A stretch of 64,000 bases of DNA, from NCBI RefSeq assembly GCF_005503145.1, contig NZ_SCNV01000017.1:62001-126000 (forward strand), given 5' to 3'. The notes beneath the pieces are model-generated. The model ran no database searches. It worked only from the letters and a program-made list of their open reading frames with translations, and was not told where the DNA came from. A program made the translations under genes and the position numbers. Positions within the stretch are counted from its first letter, which is position 1, and every line of letters begins with the position of its first letter. Shown here piece after piece: positions 35,238 to 44,891 of this stretch. The stretch is from Burkholderia sp. 4M9327F10 (GTDB taxonomy: Bacteria; Pseudomonadota; Gammaproteobacteria; Burkholderiales; Burkholderiaceae).

Positions 35238-37373
35238 ATGGTAACCACCCCCCAGGATCATGCATCGGAGCCTGTGCAGGATGCAGGGCTCGCCGCGCTC
35301 GTGCTGGTTGCGCGGTTTCATGGCATTGCAGCGGACGCCGCCCAGCTACGTCACGCGGCGGCGCTCGGAAGTGGGCTGTTTTCCGCGACCGATCTGGTAC
35401 AGAGCGCCCGGTCCATCGGACTGAAGGCGCGCATCGTGCCGTTGCGCATTGACCGGCTTGCCAGGATTGCGCTTCCTGCACTCGCGTTCGACCGCAACGG
35501 CAGCCACTTCATCATTGCGCGCTTGGACGGCGCAAAGATCCTGATCCTCGAACCCTCGCAGCCGTCACCCACCCTCATTACCGGCGACGAACTGGGTGAG
35601 CGCGCCAGCGGCAACCTCATTCTCGTGGCGTCGCGCGCCTCGCTCTCGGGCCAGCTCGCGCACTTCGACTTTTCCTGGTTCATCCCGGCAATCGTCAAAT
35701 ACCGGCGCTTGTTGCTTGAAGTGCTGTTCGTGTCGATCGTATTGCAGCTGTTCGGCCTGATATCGCCGTTGATGTTTCAGGTCGTGATGGACAAGGTGCT
35801 CGTGAACCGGGCATTCAGCACGCTGAACGTCGTCTGCATCGCTCTACTCGCCTCGGGCCTGTTCGAGGCCCTGCTCACTGGTTTGCGCAACTACGTACTC
35901 TCGCATACCACCAACCGTATCGACGTCGAACTGGGCGCGCGTCTGTTTCGCCATCTGCTCGCCTTACCCATTGCGTATTTCAACAGTCGCCGCGTCGGTG
36001 AGACCGTGGCGCGCGTGCGCGAACTCGAAAATATCCGCAGTTTCCTGACCGGACAGGCGCTGACCGCGGCGATTGATCTTCTCTTCTCGATCGTCTTCAT
36101 CGCGGTGATGTGCCTCTACAGCGTCTGGCTGACACTGATCGTGGTGATCTCGCTGCCTGTCTATGGCGCGATCTCGGCGGGGCTGAACCCCGTCCTGCGC
36201 GCGCGATTGAACGAGAAGTTCGCCCGGGGAGCCGATAACCAGTCGTTTCTCGTCGAAGCGGTATCGGGTGCCGAGACCGTCAAGTCGATGGCGCTCGAAC
36301 CGCAGTTCACCCGCCGCTGGGACAGCCAGCTCGCCGCCTATGTCGCCACGAGCTTCCGGGCGAATGCCGTTGGCAACGTCGGGCAGCAACTGATCCAGGT
36401 GGTCGGCAAGCTGGTGACGGTCGCGACGCTCTTCTTCGGTGCGAAGCTCGTGATCGAAAGCCGTCTCACGGTGGGGGAACTGATTGCCTTCAACATGATG
36501 TCCCAGCGCGTGGCGGCTCCGGTGCTGCGGCTTGCGCAGCTCTGGCAGGATTTCCAGCAGGTGGGGATTTCGATGGGGCGGCTGGGAGACATCCTGAATA
36601 CGCGTAGCGAAATTCCGGCGAGCCGGCAGGCGGCGCCCGCTGTCAAGGGGGAGATCAGTTTCGAGGACGTACGCTTTCGCTACCGCCCCGATGGCCCGCT
36701 GATCCTGGATGGCATCACGCTTCACATCCAGCCGGGCGAAGTGATCGGTATTGTCGGCCGGTCGGGATCGGGCAAGAGCACGCTCACGAAGCTGCTGCAG
36801 CGGCTCTATGTACCGGAGCACGGCCGGGTGAAGGTTGACGGCATTGATCTGCTGCTCGCCGATCCTGCGTGGCTGCGCCGGCAGATTGGCGTCGTGCTTC
36901 AGGAAAACCTTCTGTTCAACCGTTCGATCCGCGAGAACATCGCGGTAATCGATCCCGGACTGTCGCTGGATGCGGTCATGCACGCGGCCCAACTGGCCGG
37001 TGCGCACGAGTTTATTACCGAGCTGGCCGAAGGGTACGACACGATCGTCGGTGAACATGGCTCGACCCTGTCGGGTGGTCAGCGTCAACGGATCGCGATT
37101 GCGCGTGCGCTCGTGACCAATCCCCGGATCCTGATCTTCGATGAGGCGACCAGCGCCCTCGACTTCGAGACCGAGCGGGTGATCCAGAACAACATGCGCG
37201 CGATGTGCGCTGGACGCACGGTAATCATCATTGCGCATCGGCTCACGGCCGTGCGTCACGCCGATCATATCGTGGCGCTTGACCGGGGGAAGGTAGTCGA
37301 GCGGGGCGCGCACGCCGAACTGGTCAGCAAGGGTGGTTACTACGCCCATCTGGTCTCGTTACAGAACGGGTGA
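35238..37373 (+). CDS. Type I secretion ABC transporter (HlyB-like)
   Basis: A 711-residue inner-membrane exporter energised by ATP. Residues ~10-135 are a C39-like domain that lacks the peptidase Cys (DAGLAALVLVARFHG), as in HlyB-type exporters that bind but do not cleave the substrate. Residues ~145-440 hold the membrane helices. The nucleotide-binding domain has Walker A (GRSGSGKST, ~506), signature LSGGQRQR (~611), Walker B (ILIFDEATSALD, ~631) and the His switch (IIAHRL). It is encoded just upstream of adaptor and outer-membrane genes and is the obvious exporter of the giant protein, which has no N-terminal leader for a C39 peptidase. Confidence 0.93.
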   Translation: MVTTPQDHASEPVQDAGLAALVLVARFHGIAADAAQLRHAAALGSGLFSATDLVQSARSIGLKARIVPLRIDRLARIALPALAFDRNGSHFIIARLDGAKILILEPSQPSPTLITGDELGERASGNLILVASRASLSGQLAHFDFSWFIPAIVKYRRLLLEVLFVSIVLQLFGLISPLMFQVVMDKVLVNRAFSTLNVVCIALLASGLFEALLTGLRNYVLSHTTNRIDVELGARLFRHLLALPIAYFNSRRVGETVARVRELENIRSFLTGQALTAAIDLLFSIVFIAVMCLYSVWLTLIVVISLPVYGAISAGLNPVLRARLNEKFARGADNQSFLVEAVSGAETVKSMALEPQFTRRWDSQLAAYVATSFRANAVGNVGQQLIQVVGKLVTVATLFFGAKLVIESRLTVGELIAFNMMSQRVAAPVLRLAQLWQDFQQVGISMGRLGDILNTRSEIPASRQAAPAVKGEISFEDVRFRYRPDGPLILDGITLHIQPGEVIGIVGRSGSGKSTLTKLLQRLYVPEHGRVKVDGIDLLLADPAWLRRQIGVVLQENLLFNRSIRENIAVIDPGLSLDAVMHAAQLAGAHEFITELAEGYDTIVGEHGSTLSGGQRQRIAIARALVTNPRILIFDEATSALDFETERVIQNNMRAMCAGRTVIIIAHRLTAVRHADHIVALDRGKVVERGAHAELVSKGGYYAHLVSLQNG

Positions 37374-37378
37374 GAACC

Positions 37379-38800
37379 ATGTACTCATACCGCCTCCAGG
37401 CGTTTGCCGCCCTGTGTTCCCGCTATGCAACCGCATTTCGCTCGGCGTGGGCGATGCGCGCGCAGCTCGATTCGCCCACGCGTCACCGGCACGAACTGCA
37501 GTTTCTTCCCGCACAGCTCGAACTGGTTGAAACGCCCGTTCACCCGGCCCCTCAATGGACCATGCGCATCATTGTCGCGCTGGCCCTCACGGTAGTGGCG
37601 ATGGCGGCCTTCGGCAGGCTTGACATCGTTGCGTCGGCGAAAGGAAAGCTGGCGCCCGATGCGCACGTGAAGGTCATCCAGCCGGCAATCACAGGCGTCG
37701 TCAGACGCATTGCCGTCCATGACGGAGAGCGTGTCGTACCCGGGCAATTATTAATGGAACTGGATACCACCCAGGCAGCGGCGGACGCCGACAAGGCCCG
37801 TACGTCGAAGATCGACGCCGCCCTCGCGATGGTGCGCGCGCAGACGTTACTGTCAGCGCAGCAGTCCGGTGTGGCCCCTCTGGTCCCGTCCGTGCCGGAT
37901 GCGTCGGCTGCTGATCAGGAGCAGAACCAGCATTACGCCGACGGACAGTATCGCGAGTACGCGGACAAGCTGCTCAGTGCAAAAAATGAACTGCTCAAGC
38001 GCCAGGCTGAACTCGACAGCACGCGACAGGAAATTGCGAAACTGGTAGCGACCGCCCCACTGGCGCGTCAGCAGGCGGATAACTACCGCGCGCTGGTGGC
38101 GCAGAAGTACGTTGCCAGCAACGATTACCTCGACAAGGAGCGCACGGCACTCGAACAGGAGCACGAGCTTGCTGCACAGCGCGCGCATGCGAATGAACTC
38201 GCCGAAGGTATCGCCGAACAGCGCGCCGATATCGACTCGATCACGTCGCAGTTCCGGCGTGAACAGCTCGATGCGTACGACAAGGCACAGCAGCAGTGGG
38301 CGCAGAACCGGGATGACCAGACCAAGGCGGACACCCGGCAGAAGCTGCTTAGCCTGACCGCGCCCGTGGCCGGTACTGTGCAGCAACTGTCGATCCACAC
38401 CCTGGGCGGGGTCGTGACCACCGCGCAGTCGCTCATGGAAATCGTACCGGATGATACGGTCGAGGTTGAGGCGAACGTCGAGAACAGGGATATTGGTTTT
38501 GTGAATGTCGGCCAGACGGCCATCGTCAAGATCGAGGCGTTTCCGTACACACGCTACGGCTATCTGACGGGGCAGGTGATTTCGGTGTCGAACGATGCGA
38601 CGCAGGACAGGAAACTCGGACTGATGTTTCCGGCGCGTGTACGTCTTGCAACGAACCGGATCCACGTCGAGAACAAGTGGGTCAACCTGACGCCGGGCAT
38701 GGAGGTGACCGTCGAGATCAGGACCGGAAAGCGCAGTGTGGCGCAGTATTTCCTGGGGCCGCTGGTCCAGACGGCTCAGGAGAGCATGCGTGAACGATAG
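37379..38800 (+). CDS. Type I secretion periplasmic adaptor (HlyD family)
   Basis: A 473-residue membrane fusion protein that bridges the ABC exporter and the outer-membrane channel. ATG 37379 follows the exporter stop by 5 bp; an earlier GTG at 37370 overlaps that stop. One membrane helix lies at about residues 62-81. A lipoyl-like domain (GVVRRIAVHDGERVVPGQLL), a long coiled-coil hairpin (~residues 130-310) and a beta-barrel region (VEVEANVENRDIGFV) follow, the normal HlyD order and length. The C-terminus ends ESMRER. Confidence 0.92.
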   Translation: MYSYRLQAFAALCSRYATAFRSAWAMRAQLDSPTRHRHELQFLPAQLELVETPVHPAPQWTMRIIVALALTVVAMAAFGRLDIVASAKGKLAPDAHVKVIQPAITGVVRRIAVHDGERVVPGQLLMELDTTQAAADADKARTSKIDAALAMVRAQTLLSAQQSGVAPLVPSVPDASAADQEQNQHYADGQYREYADKLLSAKNELLKRQAELDSTRQEIAKLVATAPLARQQADNYRALVAQKYVASNDYLDKERTALEQEHELAAQRAHANELAEGIAEQRADIDSITSQFRREQLDAYDKAQQQWAQNRDDQTKADTRQKLLSLTAPVAGTVQQLSIHTLGGVVTTAQSLMEIVPDDTVEVEANVENRDIGFVNVGQTAIVKIEAFPYTRYGYLTGQVISVSNDATQDRKLGLMFPARVRLATNRIHVENKWVNLTPGMEVTVEIRTGKRSVAQYFLGPLVQTAQESMRER

Positions 38801-40274
38801 ACGGATTCGAAAGGCCTCCAGTGTCAGTTTGTTCTTCGTGTTGTCGCTGTCTGTTTCGGCATCCTGCCAGGCGTGGGAGTTTGATCCTCTGCTTGCGAAC
38901 CGGCATGTGCCGGTCACCGCAGCCGCGTCAATGTCCGGCGACGAAAGCTTGCGCATCTGTGTATTCGGTGCGCTTCCCGATCCTTTGCCGCTGGAGGAGG
39001 CGGTCGAACGGGCATTGTGCAACAACCCGAAGACGCGGGAATCGTGGGCGAACGTCAAGATCGCGGCGGCCGACGTCGGTGCTGCGCGTGGAGCGTACCT
39101 GCCGACGGTTTCCGGAAACTGGCAGGGCGTACGTGATGACACCAGGACCGACGTGATCGGGCACCCGGAATTCAGCTCGAACTACCGCAATAGCGTACTG
39201 CGGACCGAAAGCGTGTCATTGAACTGGGTGCTGTATGACTTCGGCGGTCGGGCAGCGGCCCTGGCGAACGCCAATTCCTTGCTCGTAGCGGCAAGGGCGA
39301 GCCAGCAGGCAGCGCTGGAAACAGCATTCGCTGCTGTGGCAAAGGACTATTACGCGGCGCAGGCTGCGCAGGGGGCGTACGTCGCGTCGCAGGAGATCGA
39401 GCAGACCGCCCATGACAGCTTCAGGGCTGCAACGGGACGCGTGGATAAAGGTGTCGCGCCGATCAGCGACGAACTGCAGGCGCAAACGTCGTGGGCAGAA
39501 GCGGTGACCAACCGTACCAAGGCAAATGGGGACTGGCAGACCGCTTTGGGCACCCTCGATTCGGATATGGACCTCGACGCTAGTACCCCTGTCACGCTGC
39601 CCGTGGTGGGCGATGGCGTGAAGCCGGATGCGGAGTTCTTGGAATCGGTTGATGAACTGATACAGGAGGCGAAGCGGTCTCACCCCAGTGTGCTCGCCGC
39701 GCAGGCCCAGCTTGAGGCAGCCGCGCAGAAAGTAAAAGAGACCCGTGCCGAGGGATTGCCAAGCCTGAGTCTTGTTGCGAAGTACAGCTGGAACAATCAG
39801 CCGACGACGCTTGAAGTGGGGATTCCGCAGTTTCCAACAAACGGACGCGAGTGGTACCTGGGATTTCAGGTCACGATTCCGATCTTCGAAGGCTTTACGC
39901 GGACGTACCAGATCCATGAGGCCGAAGCGAAGACCGAGCTGCAGCGCGATACGCTCAACGAAGTCGAGCAGCAGGTGGGGCTTGACGTATGGACGAGCTA
40001 CCAGGCAGTGAAGACGGCGACAGACAATCTGGATAACACCGCGATGCAGCTGGATGTCGCGAGCCGGTCCTATGAGGCGGCCCAACGTCGATACCAGGTG
40101 GGCGTGGGCAACATCCTGGAACTGCTCAACGCGCAGTCATCACTTGCTGCAGCGAAGCGGGAACGCATCCAGTCACTGACCGACTGGCGATCGGCGCGGC
40201 TTCAGCTCGCGGCGAAGCTTGGCAGGCTGGGAATGTCGAGCATCACCGACGAATTGCCCCTGGATGCGAGATGA
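38790..40274 (+). CDS. TolC-like outer-membrane channel of the type I system
   Basis: A 494-residue protein. GTG 38790 overlaps the adaptor gene by 11 bp and has AGGAGAG at the right distance; a longer frame from 38736 is not needed. The signal peptide ends at SCQA. The OEP repeats follow: PLPLEEAVERALCNNP at the start of repeat one, ARGAYLPTVSG, then a second set (SHPSVLAAQAQLEAA, YQVGVGNILELLNAQSSL). Having its own channel gene makes the island's type I system self-contained. Confidence 0.92.
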   Translation: MNDRRIRKASSVSLFFVLSLSVSASCQAWEFDPLLANRHVPVTAAASMSGDESLRICVFGALPDPLPLEEAVERALCNNPKTRESWANVKIAAADVGAARGAYLPTVSGNWQGVRDDTRTDVIGHPEFSSNYRNSVLRTESVSLNWVLYDFGGRAAALANANSLLVAARASQQAALETAFAAVAKDYYAAQAAQGAYVASQEIEQTAHDSFRAATGRVDKGVAPISDELQAQTSWAEAVTNRTKANGDWQTALGTLDSDMDLDASTPVTLPVVGDGVKPDAEFLESVDELIQEAKRSHPSVLAAQAQLEAAAQKVKETRAEGLPSLSLVAKYSWNNQPTTLEVGIPQFPTNGREWYLGFQVTIPIFEGFTRTYQIHEAEAKTELQRDTLNEVEQQVGLDVWTSYQAVKTATDNLDNTAMQLDVASRSYEAAQRRYQVGVGNILELLNAQSSLAAAKRERIQSLTDWRSARLQLAAKLGRLGMSSITDELPLDAR

Positions 40275-40442
40275 TGCCATCGGATACGAGTCCCCGCAGC
40301 CATCAGGGCCTGCGAGTCCTTGTGTGCCGGAGTTGCCGGTTGATGTACCCGATACTGACCGGTACTTAGCTAGTCCTCTCGGCAGTACAAAATCGATTAA
40401 TCCGGCCGCCTGCTGGGCAACAATGTCTTCGGGGAACCCAAA

Positions 40443-42662
40443 ATGATGTGGATAGTTGGTGTCGGAACTTATCTGTGTTGCGGCAACCCTCTCAGGAGCG
40501 GGCTAAAGGGTTTGGTGCGCCGCGCATTTGGCGTCACTTCGTTACTGCTTTATCTGTCGTTGCAAATCCCCCTGGCACATGCTGCATGCGCTGACACGGA
40601 GCAGACCGTGCCATGCGTCGAGGTTCCGCATGATCCGAACGACGAGCGTATCCTCGCCACGTTGCAATTTCCTGGTCGGTGGATGCTCCAATACGGCGTT
40701 TCCGCGGACGGTCGTTACGTCTATGCGGTTACCTCCGGTGTGCGGCAAACCGGTGCTGGTGACCGGGACGGGAATACTCGGTTGATTGCTTATGACGTCT
40801 CGAACCCTGAGTACCCCCGTCAGACCTCCAGCCTGGATCTGCACGACGCCGGGCTCGACCAGTTCGTCGTCCGAGGTAACGTAGCTTTCGTGATACGGCG
40901 CGACGACAGGGTATTGAACCGGAACTCACACTTCGTTGTCATCGACCTTGGGGATCCATCGCAGCCGAAGCTCGCCGTTCGTTACGACTCGCCGCCAGAC
41001 TCGCCCTTTGCATGGGCGCAGGTATCGGCCGACGGCAATACTGTGGCATTGCATCCCCAATTCGGTCCGGTTAGCGGTGCGACGACGTATGTCGATGTAG
41101 CGGACCGCCAGCGACCCGAAGTGCGAACAGATCTACCGGCTGAAATAACATTCTTTGCTTCCAGGACCGCTGCAGGTTTGTCCGATCCGCTGTCAGCGCC
41201 GGCCGTGCAGCCGATCGGGCAGGCAGGGGTCTTTATTGCCGGATCGTATACCCAGGCAGACGTCATCGATATTTTTACCACGCGTGCGCCGCCGTTCGAT
41301 GTCGACCGTCTACGTGCGACCTACAAAGCGATGCTCAAGGAGCAGGACGACTGTCTGTCTGGCAAGCTGGAACCCTTTTGTCTGCGTCACCCAGACCCAT
41401 CCCAGCTGGAATTCGCAGGTGTTCGCCAGTTACTCAGCGCTTTACCATCTGGTATGGCACAAGCGGAACGCGTTCTTATACTCAACGACTACGGTTTCTG
41501 GTTGGCAGCGGCCGTTACCCCACGCACGCAGGAATCCGTATCGGTCCTCGAGCAGGTGGTTCTCCTGGATCCGCAACGTAGTGTCGCATGGTTGAATCTC
41601 GGTGATGCGGCGCGCCAGGCATTGCTGGGTGCGAACGATGACGATATCAAGGCACTTTACTGGAGCAAAGCGAATGCGGCTTACCAGCGCTACAAGGTAC
41701 TGACCGGCAAGCTCCCGGCAGACCGACTCACTCTGACACGCTTCGATCTTCCGGCCGTGAGATCTTCGGCAAGTGATGTCTGCGATTACGTAGCCGAAGC
41801 ATTCAGCACCGACAACGGCGATGCTATCTCGGCGACGGAGGGTGATTTCCTCCGCAATGGAAACAAGGTGTCGTTTGCGGTGCGCTACAACATGGGTTCG
41901 TGCGCAACAAAGTCGATAAAGGTAAAAGGTGAGGAGGATCAGGAGCCGCCGGAACTTCAGATGGATGGATCAGACGGTGGAACGGCTTTTGACGATGTCC
42001 GCGTGATTCCTTTCAGGGGAACGGCTTATGCACTATCGGTGATCGATGGTGGGCCGTACGAGGTCGTTTCGCCGTATCACGGTCATGTATGTAGCTTCAG
42101 GCGAACGTTCAAACCCCACCTGGCTGAAAACGCATCTCCTGCCTTGTGTCAGGCTTTTCTTGGCGGGAGTGAAATCACAAAGCTGCCCTGGTCGACAGAG
42201 CACGCATCAGCGATCCCCAGGGCATTGGTCGACGATCCCGGCATCGTACCGAACGAGGCGGGTTTTGATGGAACCGCGGTCGTCGATCTCGCTGGTGATG
42301 GCCAACCACTGCAAGTGGGTCATTTCGATCTGGTATGGACGGGCGGATGCACATGCAGTGAGGGGGGCGTCGCATTGCTGACTGGCAACTCGATGGACAA
42401 CAGTCAGTCCAACAAAGGACTGCTCGACCTTCAGCACATATACCGGACTACCTGGGGCAAGGGTTGGGCAATGTGTGCTGGCAGCGACTCGGAACTCGTT
42501 CGTATTGACGGGCGCGAATATGTACAACAACACAGCGGGAGGTTCGCGCTCGAGGGCCACCCCGCTTCACGGGCGTTACTGGAGCTGAAAAACGGCGCTT
42601 TCCAGCGGGTGTGTCGTGTAGAGCAAATTCCGATCTATGTTGCGGACCGTAAGCCCAGGTAG
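40443..42662 (+). CDS. Exported beta-propeller-like protein of unknown role
   Basis: A 739-residue protein with ATG 40443, a start that leaves a long N-terminal stretch before the signal segment (hydrophobic LLLYLSLQIPLAHA). Residues ~65-270 contain propeller-like repeats resembling LVIVD blades (YDVSNPEYPRQTSSL, then VIDLGDPSQPKL). Residues ~300-430 include a TPR-like helical part (VLLDPQRSVAWLNLGDAAR). The C-terminal ~270 residues are not recognised and contain several Cys. It lies 168 bp behind the TolC-like gene, so it may be read with the secretion operon. It could be a surface or periplasmic accessory, or an immunity protein; neither is shown. Confidence 0.55.
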   Translation: MMWIVGVGTYLCCGNPLRSGLKGLVRRAFGVTSLLLYLSLQIPLAHAACADTEQTVPCVEVPHDPNDERILATLQFPGRWMLQYGVSADGRYVYAVTSGVRQTGAGDRDGNTRLIAYDVSNPEYPRQTSSLDLHDAGLDQFVVRGNVAFVIRRDDRVLNRNSHFVVIDLGDPSQPKLAVRYDSPPDSPFAWAQVSADGNTVALHPQFGPVSGATTYVDVADRQRPEVRTDLPAEITFFASRTAAGLSDPLSAPAVQPIGQAGVFIAGSYTQADVIDIFTTRAPPFDVDRLRATYKAMLKEQDDCLSGKLEPFCLRHPDPSQLEFAGVRQLLSALPSGMAQAERVLILNDYGFWLAAAVTPRTQESVSVLEQVVLLDPQRSVAWLNLGDAARQALLGANDDDIKALYWSKANAAYQRYKVLTGKLPADRLTLTRFDLPAVRSSASDVCDYVAEAFSTDNGDAISATEGDFLRNGNKVSFAVRYNMGSCATKSIKVKGEEDQEPPELQMDGSDGGTAFDDVRVIPFRGTAYALSVIDGGPYEVVSPYHGHVCSFRRTFKPHLAENASPALCQAFLGGSEITKLPWSTEHASAIPRALVDDPGIVPNEAGFDGTAVVDLAGDGQPLQVGHFDLVWTGGCTCSEGGVALLTGNSMDNSQSNKGLLDLQHIYRTTWGKGWAMCAGSDSELVRIDGREYVQQHSGRFALEGHPASRALLELKNGAFQRVCRVEQIPIYVADRKPR

Positions 42663-43084
42663 CATCTGCCAGACTAGCGGCGAGCCTACCATTGTCCTCG
42701 GTTAGAGAATTCGGAGATGACGGATTTTCGCTATCTGGGGCAAGCGTTTCAGGATCGCTTTTCAAGCTGTGCTCATAACTGACTCGATAATCCACGGTGC
42801 CGCCCCAGAGAACTTTTGTTGCACCCGAGAAGCTATCAGTGGCGACGTTGCTCCACCGTACTTCTGGCGTCGTTGGAGCGATGCGCTCGAAAGCCTGGAG
42901 CGTTGCATGACGAGACTTCGTGGCTGGTTCCTATCGGTGGAGTGTATTGTCGGTGACGCATTCGGCGGTTGACTGACTGACGATCAGCGAGGCTTCAATT
43001 TGCGGCGAAGCATGGCAGGCTGGACATGAGCAGCATGTCTATGGACCGGCAGCGCGAACGCCGGCTATATCCGGGAGATTTCAC
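42663..43084. other. Non-coding stretch
   Basis: About 420 bp without a supportable gene; only short frames lacking ribosome sites are present. Confidence 0.45.
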
Positions 43085-43669
43085 ATGAGCATTTTCACTA
43101 ACCTGGCAAGGCTTCAGACCATGATGCCCTTCGAGGCACTATTGGACGCAGTCGGCGCAGAATGTCAGCCGTCTGATGGTGGTTGGATTTCGGTCGGTCA
43201 TCAATTTCTGGCGCGTGTCGATTCGCACGGGGTGCTTGGACGCCTCGAGTTTGATTACAGATTTCCCGCTACGATCTCAGTCTTCGGTTTTCGTATCAGC
43301 ATGACTCTCGACGAGGTCATGGCCAACGTCCTCGACTTTCGCATGCTCCCCCGGAAGCTGCCCAATACAAATTCGTTTTATGTCGCCAGGACGGCGAGAG
43401 GTGACGATATCCTGGTTGAGGTTAATAAAACTGGTCTCGTTCGCCGAGTTACGTTTGAGCGGCCAGGTTTGCTCTATGCTGAGGGGAACAGGTATAAGGC
43501 CGAACGTGTCGAGGTGAGAGCGTCAGACTACGCAGATACATCCGAGATGCTGTGGGAGTGGGCAGCAAGACAGACGTTCGAGTCCGATTACCTTTCTATT
43601 TTGGTTACGCGAAATGGCTATCTGAGGAAGCAACGCCCGACGACTGGCATCTTGCCGTCCCTCAAGTGA
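43085..43669 (+). CDS. Hypothetical island protein, possible immunity protein
   Basis: A 194-residue protein with an ATG start and no signal peptide. It is a compact alpha/beta sequence with segments such as HQFLARVDSHGVLGRLEFDYRF and RTARGDDILVEVNKTGLVRRV. I do not recognise the family, but its size and setting fit immunity-type genes. After about residue 160 the sequence loses coding character in this frame, while the overlapping frame takes it up with a DUF4274-like domain. The two may be one gene broken by a frameshift, or two overlapping genes. Confidence 0.5.
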   Translation: MSIFTNLARLQTMMPFEALLDAVGAECQPSDGGWISVGHQFLARVDSHGVLGRLEFDYRFPATISVFGFRISMTLDEVMANVLDFRMLPRKLPNTNSFYVARTARGDDILVEVNKTGLVRRVTFERPGLLYAEGNRYKAERVEVRASDYADTSEMLWEWAARQTFESDYLSILVTRNGYLRKQRPTTGILPSLK

Positions 43670-44094
43670 ATTGGGGCTTCGGACTCGAACCTCTTCATTG
43701 GATCATCAGACGGCCGGATTGTGATAAGGCAACGGCCCTTACGGCTTTCTATCTGACGAGACCCGGGCAGTTTCTGGATGATCATGGCGATCGAAGCAGG
43801 GTTGCCACTCATGACCTCGATTCTTTCGATCTTGTAGCTGAGATACGCCATCGTTTTCTGGATGGGTTCTACACTCGGTCCGAGTTCTCGTTTGATGGTG
43901 AGAATGCCGTTCGAAACGAGGCATACCTTCCCGATGAGTTTGATGAGGAACAGTTCGATCGCTCGGTGCCCAAGGCAATGCGTCTGACGATCCGGGGCCG
44001 TGAGGCCGAAGGCGGGGAAAGCGGCGGATGGGGCAGGGGGGACGCCCGACACGCGTCGACCTTCGAAGCTTGTTCCGCCGGCGATTTCACCTGA
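43552..44094 (+). CDS. DUF4274-like protein, overlapping or frameshifted
   Basis: The frame opens with GTG at 43552 inside the previous gene. From about residue 20 it shows AKWLSEEATPDDWHLAVPQV, then LEPLHWIIRRPDCDKATALT, the core of DUF4274, a family often found in toxin/immunity islands. The first 20 residues look non-coding, so either the true start is downstream or the domain was once fused to the preceding frame. The C-terminus is low-complexity Gly/Arg. If active it would be a cytoplasmic immunity-like protein. Confidence 0.5.
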   Translation: MGVGSKTDVRVRLPFYFGYAKWLSEEATPDDWHLAVPQVNWGFGLEPLHWIIRRPDCDKATALTAFYLTRPGQFLDDHGDRSRVATHDLDSFDLVAEIRHRFLDGFYTRSEFSFDGENAVRNEAYLPDEFDEEQFDRSVPKAMRLTIRGREAEGGESGGWGRGDARHASTFEACSAGDFT

Positions 44095-44342
44095 AGAAAA
44101 AGAGGCGTAGGCAAGGTGTGCAGGACGTGCCCGGGAATCTCTCTCGCGAAGGCCGTTTGGTAAACGGAGAGTCGGTTCGCAGAGGATGATGGCCGAGCCT
44201 ATATTTACCTGCACAGATACAGACGAATCCTTTCGCACCGGGCGTTTGCCAGGATTTACTGATCCTGCCCGCTTGCATTTTGCCCGTTGACTCACGATGT
44301 GTTTCCAAGTAGTTCGACATTTTCGCGCCCGATTACACGACC

Positions 44343-44579
44343 GTGACAAACGCCGATTACGAAACGACGAAAACAGTGCAGGTGGAGGTCGATGGTGCGA
44401 TGCACGAGGGACGGTTCCGCGTGATGGGGGGTAATGTCATCGTGTATTTTGAGGATGAAATCAAGTATGCGCTGTACGGTTTGGATAGGCGGGAAACTGT
44501 GGCGCGGTGGCTCCTCTCTGATCTGTGTCGATGCCAGAATGCGAAGAAACGCAAACGCGGCACATCCCAGCAGGATTGA
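44343..44579 (+). CDS. Small conserved hypothetical protein
   Basis: A 78-residue protein with a GTG start. It has a beta-rich core (HEGRFRVMGGNVIVYFEDE) followed by a helix (RRETVARWLLSDLCR) and a basic tail. I recall similar small proteins in Burkholderia genomes but not a function. It lies between the immunity-like genes and the right end of the island. Confidence 0.5.
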   Translation: MTNADYETTKTVQVEVDGAMHEGRFRVMGGNVIVYFEDEIKYALYGLDRRETVARWLLSDLCRCQNAKKRKRGTSQQD

Positions 44580-44814
44580 GCGGTGTGGTATCTCTTGACC
44601 TGCGGTGTTTTGGGGACGCTGAGTTTGGCCCTGCGAAGGCTCTTCCGATTGGCGATCGCTCAGAGGGAGCAGTGACAGGCGCAAGGCGTGTGAAATACGA
44701 ATTCCTGCAATTGCTGCGGCGAATCTGTGGACCAGCAGAAGGCCTGCGACGTAGTCAAGCTTGAGGAGCGTCCCTTGGCTATGTGGATCGACATGGATTG
44801 ATGCTGACCCAAAA

Positions 44815-44834
44815 TGCCTACACGGCGCCTACAT
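44815..44834. other. Candidate integrase arm-type sites, right end
   Basis: TGCCTACAC at 44815 and CGCCTACAT at 44826 repeat the 9-mers and the 11-bp period seen beside the integrase (2932, 2943). The corresponding place in the left outer flank (2679-2700) shows the same pair in decayed form. Confidence 0.45.
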
Positions 44835-44853
44835 GAAGCCGTAAACGGACAAA

Positions 44854-44880
44854 GGGTTACAGGCGTAAGGCCTGCAACCC
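44854..44880 (-). terminator. tRNA-Lys terminator
   Basis: An inverted repeat of 11 bp with one mismatch, directly behind the tRNA 3' end on the minus strand and followed by TTTGTCCGTTT. It is extended by AAA/TTT at the base of the stem. Confidence 0.65.
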
Positions 44881-44891
44881 TTTGATTTCTT

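Noticed and set aside
35964..37349. Minus-strand frame of 461 codons
   Set aside because: It lies wholly antisense to the HlyB-like gene, whose motifs are all in frame on the plus strand.
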